In this document: in pieces, positions 33,964 through 41,898 of the stretch
Numbering within the stretch: position 1 is the first letter of the stretch
How the letters are laid out: each line of letters opens with the position of its first letter
Origin: Paenibacillus sp. RUD330
GTDB taxonomy: Bacteria > Bacillota > Bacilli > Paenibacillales > Paenibacillaceae
DNA: 64,000 nt
Direction: 5' to 3'
Assembly: GCF_002243345.2 (NCBI RefSeq)
Contig: NZ_CP022655.2
Coordinates: 4,892,001-4,956,000, forward strand
The notes under the pieces: generated by a model
The model's database searches: none
What the model saw: only the letters and a program-made list of their open reading frames with translations
What the model was told of the DNA's origin: nothing
Made by a program: the position numbers and the translations under genes

Positions 33964-36711
33964 CTACATCGCCTGTATCGCCGGTGGCGGCTCCGCTGAT
34001 TGAATTTGCTTCGTAGATGGTGCCGACTCCGACACTTCTGCCGAGTCCATGGCTCGCGCAGCCTGCGTCTTCTGCGCTTCCTCTGCCGCCAGCGCCGCCT
34101 GAGCGGCCGCGATCCGGGCCATCGGAATACGGTAAGGCGAGCAGCTGACATAATCGAGGCCGATGGAGTGGCAGAAGAAGATGGAATCCCTGTCTCCCCC
34201 ATGCTCCCCGCAAATGCCGGTCTTGAGCCCGGGACGAGCTTCCCGTCCTGCTTGGGCGGCCATGGCGATCAGCTGCCCCACGCCTTCCGCATCCAGCACC
34301 TGGAATGGATTATGCGGCAGCAGACGCCGCTCAACGTAATGGGCCAGGAATTTGCCCTCGGCATCGTCGCGGCTGTAGCCGTAGGTCATCTGCGTCAAAT
34401 CGTTCGTGCCGAACGAAAAGAAATCCGCATGAGCCGCGATGGATCGAGCAGTCAGCGCCGCCCGCGGCACCTCGATCATCGTGCCGATGGAAATGGGGCA
34501 AGCCTGACGCTGTCCAGGGGTTAGCAAGAGAGCAATGACCTCTTCGATATCGGCGCGCAGAAGGCTGAGCTCCGCAGCCGTCCCGACAAGCGGCACCATG
34601 ATCTCCGCCTTCACGTCCACGCCGCGCGCAAGGCAGGCGGCGGCAGCCAGACAGACGGCCTCCGCCTGCATGCGGTAGATTTCCGGATGAACGATGCCGA
34701 GCCGGCAGCCTCGCTGCCCCAGCATCGGGTTGCTCTCGCGCAGCGAATCCGACATGCGCAGCAGCCTCTGCAGCCGGCTGCGCTCCTCTTTCTCTAGATC
34801 GGCTTCCAGCTTGCGCTGAAGCTCCTCTTTTCCCGGGAGGAACTCATGCAGCGGCGGATCCAGCAGGCGAATCGTCGATGGAAGGCCATCCATCGCCTCG
34901 AATATCGCCTCGAAGTCCTGCTGCTGCATCGGCAGCAGCTCGGCCAGAGCCTCCTCCCGCTCCGCCGTCGTCTCGGCCGCGATCATGCGCTGCATGACCT
35001 TCAGCCTCTCGGGGGCAAAAAACATATGCTCTGTCCGGCACAGCCCGATGCCTTCGGCTCCGAAGCCGCGAGCCGTCCGGGCATCCTCCGGCGTATCGGC
35101 ATTGGCGTACACGGCGAGCCGGCGGATTCCGTCGGCCCAGCCGAGCACTTCCAGCAGCTCCTCCGTGGCAGCCGGCTCCCGCAAAGGCACTTGGCCCGCG
35201 ATGACGCGTCCGGCACCTCCATCGAGAGTGATCCAATCTCCTTCCCGAATGAGCTGCCCGCCAGCCTTCATCCGCCTGCCCTCCAGATCGACGGCCATAT
35301 CCTCGCAGCCGCATACGGCGGGCTTGCCCATGCCTCGCGCGACGACCGCCGCATGGCTTGTCATCCCGCCCCGGCTCGTCAGGATGCCCTCGGCCGCCAG
35401 GACGCCGTGAATATCGTCAGGCGTCGTCTCCGGCCGCACGAGAATGACCGGCTTCCCTTCGCGAGCCCAGGCGTCGGCGCGGTCCGCATCGAATACAGCC
35501 ATACCGATCGCCGCTCCGGGAGACGCCGGCAAGCCGCAGGCCAGCGGCCGTACCCCTGCGGTTTCATCGATGCCCCGGTGCAGCAGCTGCTCCAGATGGG
35601 AGATGTCCATCCTGCGCACCGCTTCCTCTCGGGCAATCCGGCCTTCGCGGACCAGATCGACGGCTATCTTCAAAGCAGCCTGGGCATTGCGCTTGCCCGT
35701 CCGGGTCTGGAGCAGGAAGAGGCGTCCGTGTTCGACGGTGAACTCGATGTCCTGCATATCCCCATGCAGCCGCTCCAGCTTGGCGCACCAGCCGGCGAGC
35801 TCCTCATATACGCCCGGCATGGCGGCGGCAAGCTCGCTGATCGGCCGCGGCGTCCGCACGCCGGCGACGACATCCTCGCCCTGAGCGTTCACGAGGAACT
35901 CCCCGTACAGGCTGGCGTCTCCCGTGGATGGGTCGCGGGTGAAGACAACTCCCGTCCCGCAATCCTCGCCCCGGTTGCCGAACACCATGCTCTGAATCGT
36001 CACTGCCGTACCTTGCGAATCGGAAAGCCGATTGATGCGCCGATAGACCTTAGCCCGCTGGTTGTTCCACGAGCGGAACACAGCCTCGACCGCCATTCGC
36101 AGCTGCTCCCTCACATCCTGCGGAAACGGCCTGCCCGACTCTTGCTGGATGCAGGCTTTATAGGAGGAGATCAGCGCTTTCCAAGCATCCGCGCTCAGCT
36201 GCTGGTCCTCCCTGCAGCCTTTCTCCCGCTTCAGCTTCTCCAGCAGCTGCTCGAAGCGCCAGCTGTCCAAGCCGAGCACAACCTCCCCGAACATCTGGAT
36301 CAGCCGGCGGTAGCAATCGTACGCGAACCGCTCGTTGCCGGTCGATTCGGCCAGCGCCTCCACCGTCTCGTCGCTCAGCCCCAGATTGAGAATCGTATCC
36401 ATCATTCCGGGCATGGAGGCCACCGCGCCCGAGCGGACCGATACGAGCAGGGGATTCATGCGGTCCCCGAATTTCTGTCCGGTCTTATTTTCCAGCGCAA
36501 GGAGGGCATCCGAGATCTGCGCCCACATTTCTTCGGCAAGATGCTCGCCGAGGCGGAAATAATCCCGGCAAGCCTCGGTCGTCACCGTAAAGCCTGGAGG
36601 CACCGGAACGCCGGCTGCCGTCATCTCGGCCAGATTGGCTCCTTTTCCTCCGAGCAGCTCCTTCATCCCGATATTTCCTTCTTCGAAAAAATAGGCATAC
36701 TTGATCGCCAT
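33964..36711 (-). CDS. ppdK: Pyruvate, phosphate dikinase
   Basis: 915 residues of full PPDK length. The N-terminal ATP-grasp domain starts KYAYFFEEG and GGKGANLAEM. The swivelling phosphohistidine domain has TSRGGMTSHAAVVARGMG with catalytic His453 and the regulatory Thr two residues before. The C-terminal pyruvate/PEP barrel has GQRGCRLGIVHPEIYRMQ, SFGTNDLTQMTYGYSRDD and CGEHGGD. It interconverts pyruvate, ATP and Pi with PEP, AMP and PPi, here probably in the gluconeogenic direction. It begins 3 nt after the SR1P-like gene, with AAGGGAG 6 nt before the ATG. The last 35 residues are a low-complexity Ala/Gln/Pro tail. Confidence 0.95.
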   Translation of the reverse strand: MAIKYAYFFEEGNIGMKELLGGKGANLAEMTAAGVPVPPGFTVTTEACRDYFRLGEHLAEEMWAQISDALLALENKTGQKFGDRMNPLLVSVRSGAVASMPGMMDTILNLGLSDETVEALAESTGNERFAYDCYRRLIQMFGEVVLGLDSWRFEQLLEKLKREKGCREDQQLSADAWKALISSYKACIQQESGRPFPQDVREQLRMAVEAVFRSWNNQRAKVYRRINRLSDSQGTAVTIQSMVFGNRGEDCGTGVVFTRDPSTGDASLYGEFLVNAQGEDVVAGVRTPRPISELAAAMPGVYEELAGWCAKLERLHGDMQDIEFTVEHGRLFLLQTRTGKRNAQAALKIAVDLVREGRIAREEAVRRMDISHLEQLLHRGIDETAGVRPLACGLPASPGAAIGMAVFDADRADAWAREGKPVILVRPETTPDDIHGVLAAEGILTSRGGMTSHAAVVARGMGKPAVCGCEDMAVDLEGRRMKAGGQLIREGDWITLDGGAGRVIAGQVPLREPAATEELLEVLGWADGIRRLAVYANADTPEDARTARGFGAEGIGLCRTEHMFFAPERLKVMQRMIAAETTAEREEALAELLPMQQQDFEAIFEAMDGLPSTIRLLDPPLHEFLPGKEELQRKLEADLEKEERSRLQRLLRMSDSLRESNPMLGQRGCRLGIVHPEIYRMQAEAVCLAAAACLARGVDVKAEIMVPLVGTAAELSLLRADIEEVIALLLTPGQRQACPISIGTMIEVPRAALTARSIAAHADFFSFGTNDLTQMTYGYSRDDAEGKFLAHYVERRLLPHNPFQVLDAEGVGQLIAMAAQAGREARPGLKTGICGEHGGDRDSIFFCHSIGLDYVSCSPYRIPMARIAAAQAALAAEEAQKTQAARAMDSAEVSESAPSTKQIQSAEPPPAIQAM

Positions 36712-36714
36712 CGC

Positions 36715-36894
36715 CTACTCCCTCCCTTCCGGACGGCCGGCTGCCTGCTCGCGGCAATTCAAGGATTCGCACACGCCGTAGAAGGTTTTGACTCCGTTCG
36801 TAGGAAGGGTATACATGATTTCGTTGCAATGCTTGCACAAAACAAGTCCATATTCGAGCGGGGCTGCGGAAACGGCTTTCGGCTGAGCGTTCAT
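36715..36894 (-). CDS. SR1P-like GapA-binding small protein
   Basis: 59 residues (62 if the ATG at 36903 is used; neither spacing to AGGAG is ideal). The core YGLVLCKHCNEIMYTLP..GVKTFYGVCESLNC has the two-Cys-pair layout of the B. subtilis SR1 peptide (SR1P), which binds GapA and promotes its link with RNase J1. In B. subtilis SR1P is encoded on the CcpN-repressed small RNA SR1. Here it is an ordinary gene between gapB (stop 29 nt upstream) and ppdK (start 3 nt downstream), so it is cotranscribed with gluconeogenic enzymes. Family assignment is by eye. Confidence 0.8.
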   Translation of the reverse strand: MNAQPKAVSAAPLEYGLVLCKHCNEIMYTLPTNGVKTFYGVCESLNCREQAAGRPEGRE

Positions 36895-36923
36895 CCTGTC
36901 CATCTCTCCTGTCGCAAATTGGA

Positions 36924-37973
36924 TTACCGGGCGCCGCCGGCTTCTTGAGCTTGCTTGCTGGACGGCTGCTCGCAGCAGCCTCGGGCGATCAGCGCCGCCA
37001 GATCGATGACACGGCAGGCATAGCCCCATTCGTTGTCATACCAGGCCATGAGCTGGATGCTCCGGTCGCGGACCATCACGCTGAGCCCGTCCACGACGGC
37101 CGACTTGGAGCAGCCGATATAGTCTGCCGACACAAGCGGCAGCTCGCTGTAGCCGACATAAGCGCCCAGCTTGCCTGAGGCTGCATCCCGAAAGACAGCC
37201 TTTACCGCCTCTTCGCCGGCATTCGTCTCCAGCACGAGCTGCAGCTGCAGCAGTGAAACGTCTGCCACCGGCACTCGGACCGCCGTGCCCTGAATGCGGG
37301 ATGCCAGCTCCGGCAGCACCTCTTTCAGCGCCTTCGACATGCCCGTCGCGGCCGGCACGATCGAGGAGCCGCAGGCTCGGGCACGGCGCAGGTCGCGATG
37401 CGGATTGTCCATATGGTTCTGGTCGTTCGTGAACGCATGGATGGAAGTCGCCCATCCCTCGCGAATGCCAAAGGCTTCATGAACAAGCTTCAGCACAGGC
37501 GCCAGACAGTTCGTTGTGCAGGAGGCGGCGGATACGATCCGATGCTCCATAGGGTTGAAATCCGCTTCGTTGACTCCCATTACCGCGGTCAGATCGGCTT
37601 CGCCGGGAGAAGTGAGCAATACTCTGGAAGCGCCTGCGCTTAGGTGCAGATCCAGCATCGCTCTGGCCGAAAACGCTCCTGTGGCGTCGATGACAAGCCC
37701 GATCTCCAGCTGTCTCCACGGAAGACGGGAAGGGTCCCTCTCCGATACGAGCGCCAGCCGGCTGCCATTGATCAGCAGCTCCTGCTCGCTGGCAGCGGCG
37801 ATATCCGCTTTCCAGCGGCCGTGCACCGTGTCGTATTCCAGCAGATGGGCCAGCGCGGCGGCCGTGCAGGTCGTATTGACCGCAACGAGCTCGATTCCGT
37901 CCTTCTTCAGGTCGATCAGGCGCCTGATGCACAGCCTGCCGATTCTTCCGGTTCCGCTGATCGCAACTTTCAT
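36924..37973 (-). CDS. gapB: Glyceraldehyde-3-phosphate dehydrogenase, GapB type
   Basis: 349 residues. The NAD(P)-binding start is KVAISGTGRIGRLCIRRL, the catalytic Cys152 is in SAASCTTNCLAP, and the closing YDNEWGYACRV is present. The start is the second ATG, about 6 nt after GGAGGG, giving the conserved Cys152 numbering. The Asn-Thr after the second strand (VAVNTTC), in place of the Asp of NAD-specific GapA, fits an NADP-dependent gluconeogenic enzyme. It heads the operon gapB, SR1P, ppdK. Two ATATGAYGCCT repeats lie 24-53 nt upstream and are candidate CcpN sites. Confidence 0.92.
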   Translation of the reverse strand: MKVAISGTGRIGRLCIRRLIDLKKDGIELVAVNTTCTAAALAHLLEYDTVHGRWKADIAAASEQELLINGSRLALVSERDPSRLPWRQLEIGLVIDATGAFSARAMLDLHLSAGASRVLLTSPGEADLTAVMGVNEADFNPMEHRIVSAASCTTNCLAPVLKLVHEAFGIREGWATSIHAFTNDQNHMDNPHRDLRRARACGSSIVPAATGMSKALKEVLPELASRIQGTAVRVPVADVSLLQLQLVLETNAGEEAVKAVFRDAASGKLGAYVGYSELPLVSADYIGCSKSAVVDGLSVMVRDRSIQLMAWYDNEWGYACRVIDLAALIARGCCEQPSSKQAQEAGGAR

Positions 37974-37996
37974 TCCCATCCCTCCATTTCCCGCAA

Positions 37997-38026
37997 ATAT
38001 GATGCCTATTATTCAATATGACGCCT
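37997..38026. promoter_or_regulatory. Paired ATATGAYGCCT boxes before gapB
   Basis: ATATGATGCCT (37997-38007) and ATATGACGCCT (38016-38026) are direct repeats 19 bp apart, about two helical turns. The same core in ATATGACGC recurs before glpX. They share the TCATATW core on the minus strand with the described CcpN site TRTGHYATAYW but do not match it fully. Confidence 0.4.
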
Positions 38027-38150
38027 CATAGGGTATGAAAAGTCCTTCCCGCCGCGTTCATTCCGAAGCAGATGATGAGCTTCTCGCTGTGCTTCTTCAA
38101 CGCCAGAATCCTTCGCCGCTCCAAGCAGATCGGCACTCGCACATCGACAG

Positions 38151-38275
38151 GCGCACCCATGAGCACATTCGCAGGCACACCCATGAGCACATTCGCAGGC
38201 ACACCCATAAGCACATCTACATGCACATCCATAAGCACTTCCATAAGCACATTCATAAGTACATTCATAAGCGCG
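38151..38275 (+). repeat. 24-bp and 12-bp tandem repeats between glpX and gapB
   Basis: Near-perfect copies of a 24-bp unit (GCACACCCATGAGCACATTC + GCAG) start at about 38151, 38175 and 38199. They are followed by 12-bp units of the type CACATTCATAAG. Frames through it give only simple repeats such as NVLMGVPA on the minus strand and lack a believable start. Confidence 0.8.
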
Positions 38276-38314
38276 CATCGGCACTAGCGCTTCGATAAGC
38301 ACACCCACCTCCGG

Positions 38315-39295
38315 TCAGACTGCCGCCTCGCGGCCCCCGTCGACGACCTTGAGCGACAAGTCATGACGCGTCTGGATATGCCGCAGCGTGCGGGTTTCGG
38401 CGCGCATCACGACTGAGTGGGTCCAAACCGTTCCATCCGGAAGATAGCGGACTCCGTCGAGGAAGTCTCCCTGCGTGATGCCCGTTGCCGCGAAAATAAC
38501 GTCGCCGGTTCCGACCATGTCGTCCATGCCCAGGACGCGGCTGGCGTCGGCGATTCCCATTGCGGCGCAGCGTCCGGCCTGCTCCTCGTCCTCAGGCAGC
38601 AGCCTTCCTTGCAGCTCTCCTCCAAGGCATCTCAGCGCCGCCGCTGCCAGCACGCCTTCCGGCGCTCCTCCGGAACCCGCATAAATATCCACGCCGGATT
38701 CGGGATAACAAGTCGCCATCGCTCCCGCCACGTCTCCGCCTGGAAGCATCCGGATCCGGACGCCAAGCTTCCGCAGCTCGCTGATCGCCGCTTCATGCCG
38801 CTCCCTGTCGAGGATGGCGACCGTGAGCTCGGTGAGCGGCTTGCCAAGCTCTCGGGCCGCTTTGCGCATGGTGACGGACAGCGGATCCAGCAGGCTGAGC
38901 TTGCCCGAGAGCGCGGGTCCGACAGCGAGCTTCTCCATATACATATCCGGAGCGTGGAGCAGGCTTCCCCTCGGCGCCATCGCCAGCACGGACAAAGCCC
39001 CGTTCAAGCCGCGAGCCGCCAGCTCCGTCCCTTCCAGAGGATCGACGGCCACGTCGACTTCCGGACCGCTGCCGCGGCCGACGCTCTCGCCGATGTACAG
39101 CATCGGAGCCTCATCCATCTCGCCTTCGCCGATGACCACCGTGCCGCGGACAGGAACCGATCCGAACATCCTCCTCATCGCTTCCGTCGCGCTGAGGTCC
39201 GCCTGATTTTTGCTGCCCCTTCCAACCCAGGGCGCCGATGCCAACGCGGCCAACTCCGTTACGCGCACAACTTCCAATGCCAGTTCCCGCTCCAT
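38315..39295 (-). CDS. glpX: Class II fructose-1,6-bisphosphatase
   Basis: 326 residues from an ATG near GGGGACGAGGGC. GlpX signatures are GRGSKNQADLSATEAMRRMF, VIGEGEMDEAPMLYIGE, AVDPLEGTELAARG and the closing GTGDVIFAATGITQGDFLDGV. It removes the C1 phosphate of fructose 1,6-bisphosphate, an irreversible gluconeogenic step. It is 340 bp upstream of gapB on the same strand with a repeat tract between, and probably has its own promoter. Confidence 0.93.
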   Translation of the reverse strand: MERELALEVVRVTELAALASAPWVGRGSKNQADLSATEAMRRMFGSVPVRGTVVIGEGEMDEAPMLYIGESVGRGSGPEVDVAVDPLEGTELAARGLNGALSVLAMAPRGSLLHAPDMYMEKLAVGPALSGKLSLLDPLSVTMRKAARELGKPLTELTVAILDRERHEAAISELRKLGVRIRMLPGGDVAGAMATCYPESGVDIYAGSGGAPEGVLAAAALRCLGGELQGRLLPEDEEQAGRCAAMGIADASRVLGMDDMVGTGDVIFAATGITQGDFLDGVRYLPDGTVWTHSVVMRAETRTLRHIQTRHDLSLKVVDGGREAAV

Positions 39296-39355
39296 GCCCT
39301 CGTCCCCTTCTTCTTTTCTACTGCCGGATCGCATCCGGATCTTTCCGGAATTAAT

Positions 39356-39378
39356 GTATCATATTTTATATATGACGC
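39356..39378. promoter_or_regulatory. Inverted TCATAT boxes before glpX
   Basis: GTATCATATT (39356-39365) and ATATGACGC (39370-39378) face each other about 60-80 nt before the glpX start. The second is identical over nine bases to the boxes before gapB. A common regulator, with CcpN the obvious candidate, is inference. Confidence 0.35.
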
Positions 39379-39538
39379 ACAATAGGCGAATAAAGCATTA
39401 TTAATGACTCCTAATGGAATTTGCCTCCCGTTGAATACTGGGAGGATAGTCTATTAAGCCTGCCTTGGAAGATTGCTTTGTTCCCTTTGCAAATAAATAG
39501 ACCGCTCATTCAAGGCGGCCTAGCGAGATTCTAAGGGA

Positions 39539-39640
39539 ATTCCATGGGGATGCAGACATTCCTTGGGGATGCAGACATTCCATGGGGATCGGACAGTCCA
39601 TGGGGACCAGACATTCGATGGGGATCGGACACTCAATCCG
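39539..39640 (+). repeat. Five 18-19 bp tandem units
   Basis: Units of the type ATTCCATGGGGATGCAGAC, drifting to ATTCCATGGGGATCGGAC and AGTCCATGGGGACCAGAC, run from 39539 and end in ACTCAATCC. They lie just before element C. No gene is supported from 39400 to 40670. Confidence 0.85.
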
Positions 39641-39723
39641 TTAATTTGTTTTCCCAAACCATTCCATCCCGGTCTGCATTGAATATTCGAGTCAGGTACT
39701 CGAAAACATACTTGTCTTTGCGT

Positions 39724-39906
39724 TCCGGACATACGATCCGTTATTCGGCCGAAAACCAACACATTCCTATACGGATCGGACATACGATCCGTTATTTGTG
39801 AACTATTAACTATATAACGATACAAACTGTAGAAATAACGGATCCTATGTCCGATAAATGCGTCCATGAGCGAAAACCTCGAAAATAACGGATCCTATGT
39901 CCGATA
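39724..39906. repeat. Dispersed phased inverted-repeat element, copy C
   Basis: Two forward motif copies (39724-39745, 39775-39797), 51 bp apart, and two inverted copies (39833-39856, 39883-39906), 50 bp apart. The second forward copy contains the perfect hairpin ACGGATCG-N6-CGATCCGT. The inverted copies share AAATAACGGATCCTATGTCC. It lies between glpX and the aldo/keto reductase gene. Confidence 0.88.
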
Positions 39907-40009
39907 GGTCAATGAGGTTGCTTGCATAAGCATGAGCAGTCTCAGGGAATGAGGTTGCAAACCAATAACGCCTTTCTGTCGGATAGGTCAACAATGGGCG
40001 CCGGTTCAC

Positions 40010-40500
40010 TTCATCCCTTTTTCTTCTCCCCGCACTCTCCCTTTCTCTCCTAATCCCCCCTTCTCTTTACCAGTCTCTCTCCTTTCTCTCCTTTCTCTCC
40101 TTTCTCTCCTTTCTCTCCTTTCTCTCCTTTCTCTCCTTTCTCTCCTTTCTCTCCTTTCTCTCCTTTCTCTCTGCTCTCCTCCACTCTCCCTTTTCTTCAT
40201 CGTCCTCTCTAATTTCTCCCGTACTCTCCCTTTTCTTCATCGTCCTCTCTAATTTCTCCCGTACTCTCCCTTCTCTTCACCGTCCTCTCTAATTTCTCCC
40301 GTACCCTCCCTTCTCTTCACCGTCCTCTCTAATTTCTCTCGTACTCTCCCTTCTCTTCACCGTCCTCTCTAATTTCTCTCGTACTCTCCCTTCTCTTCAC
40401 CGTCCTCTCTCCTTTCTCTCTTTCTCTCTTTTTCTCTTTCTCTCTTTCTCTCTTTCTCTCTTTCTCTCTTTTTCTCTTTCTCCTCTCTCCCCCTCCGCCC
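40010..40500 (+). repeat. Polypyrimidine tract with nested tandem repeats
   Basis: About 490 bp almost free of purines on the plus strand. Inside it are about ten copies of the 9-mer TTTCTCTCC (40075-40170), about six copies of a 40-bp unit (about 40182-40420; starts ACTCTCCCTTCTCTTCACCG) and CTTTCTCT octamers (40411-40490). Frames on the minus strand would read Arg/Glu repeats (RRERRERRE) with no ribosome binding site, so they are not called. Confidence 0.9.
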
Positions 40501-40566
40501 TTCTTTTCGGTCCACCCTCCTCCCGCTGCATCACGCCGCCCGTCCGCTTGAAAACTCCCCCAAACC

Positions 40567-40595
40567 CAAAAAAGGCCGTCCCCAAGGGACGGCCT
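40567..40595 (-). terminator. Terminator after the aldo/keto reductase gene
   Basis: The stem AGGCCGTCCC (40573-40582) / GGGACGGCCT (40586-40595) with a 3-nt loop is followed on the minus strand by a run of T (40573-40567). Confidence 0.8.
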
Positions 40596-40676
40596 GAAGG
40601 CCTCTGGCCTCTAAAAACCATCTGGTTTCCGCTTATCTCCCGTCCAACACAAGCACTCGCCTCGGCGAAACGCCTC

Positions 40677-41651
40677 CTACCAGGCGTATGCGTTCGGAGC
40701 TTCCCCGCCCGGGCCGGGGAAGATTTCGTCGATCCGCTGCAGGACGGATTCGTCCAGCTGCAGCTCGACCGCGCGCAGGGAGCGCTCGAACTGCTCCAGC
40801 GTCCGCACGCCGATGATCGGCGCCGTCACAGCCGGCTGATGCAGCAGCCAGGCCAGCGACACCAGGTCCTCCGTCTCGCCCAGCTCGTCGCACAGACGGC
40901 CATACTGCTCCAGCTGGTCCTTGTGCTTCTCCCAGCGCTTGTCGCCGCTGCGCTGGCCGGCGTCGCCGCGGCGGATGTTGCCGGAGAGCAGGCCGCCGTC
41001 GAGAGGGCTCCAAGGAATGACGCCGATGCCGAGCGCCTTGGCGGCAGGCAGCACCTCGAGCTCCGGCAGGCGGGTCAGCAGGTTGTACTTGTGCTGCTCC
41101 GAGACAAGCCCCAGGAAGCCGCGGGCTTTGGCCTCTCCCTGCGCGACCGCGAGATCCCAGCCGGCGAAGTTGCTGGAGCCGACGTAGCCGATCTTGCCTT
41201 GGGCGACAGCCGTCTCGAAGGCCCCCCACAGCTCGTCCCAGCGGACGCTGCGGTCGATATGATGCATCTGGTACAGCTCGATGTGATCCGTCTGCAGGCG
41301 GGTCAGCGAGCCCTCCAGATGGCGGCGGATCTTGTAGGCGGACAGTCCGGCTTGCCTGTTGGGGCCGTCATGGCTGTCGTGCATGTCGCCATAGGCTTTC
41401 GTCGCGAGCACGGTCCGTTCCCTGCGGCCGCCTCCCTGGGCGAACCAGCGTCCGATGATCTCTTCCGTCCGGCCGGAATTCTCGCCCCAGCCGTAAATAT
41501 TGGCGGTATCGAAAAAGTTGATGCCGGCATCCAACGCCGCGTCCATGATGGCGAAGGCATCCTTCTCCTCCGTGCCGACGCCGAAATTCATCGTTCCCAG
41601 GCACAGGCGGCTCACCTTGAGCCCCGTTCGTCCGAGCGTAGTGTATTCCAT
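40677..41651 (-). CDS. Aldo/keto reductase
   Basis: 324 residues, a complete AKR barrel. The catalytic residues are in place: Asp and Tyr in FFDTANIYGWGENSGRTEEIIG, Lys in VLATKAYG, and His in YQMHHID. The NADPH site ends the fold (PIIGVRTLEQFERSL). It resembles the YhdN/YajO group of general NADPH aldehyde reductases. The start ATG is about 10 nt after AAAGGAG. The gene stands alone; its substrate is not evident. Confidence 0.88.
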   Translation of the reverse strand: MEYTTLGRTGLKVSRLCLGTMNFGVGTEEKDAFAIMDAALDAGINFFDTANIYGWGENSGRTEEIIGRWFAQGGGRRERTVLATKAYGDMHDSHDGPNRQAGLSAYKIRRHLEGSLTRLQTDHIELYQMHHIDRSVRWDELWGAFETAVAQGKIGYVGSSNFAGWDLAVAQGEAKARGFLGLVSEQHKYNLLTRLPELEVLPAAKALGIGVIPWSPLDGGLLSGNIRRGDAGQRSGDKRWEKHKDQLEQYGRLCDELGETEDLVSLAWLLHQPAVTAPIIGVRTLEQFERSLRAVELQLDESVLQRIDEIFPGPGGEAPNAYAW

Positions 41652-41898
41652 CGCTTTCCAACTCCTTTTTTCGAGTGAAATGAGGATCTATGGCAAGATG
41701 GCTGGCAGACTATTCCTTTATACCATAAATCGATGCCGCGCATAATCTGCGATGCGAATCAGCCGATGCCGCCGTTTGGATGACGCCAAAAACAACCCTC
41801 CCGGCAAATTTCAAAATCTCCATCTCCTTCTGATCTTACGTTTACAAGAGGCCCGTATACTGGAAGACAGACATATTTACGCCCCAGGAGGTGCCACC

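Noticed and set aside
34846-36948. A 700-codon plus-strand open frame opposite ppdK
   Set aside because: It is the GC-rich shadow of ppdK and has no ribosome binding site; the minus-strand protein carries all PPDK motifs.
38151-38275. Regular repeats resembling a CRISPR array
   Set aside because: The 24-bp units are directly tandem without unique spacers, and no cas gene is in the window.
40006-40621. Arg/Glu-repeat frames on the minus strand of the pyrimidine tract
   Set aside because: They are only translations of simple repeats with no initiation signals.
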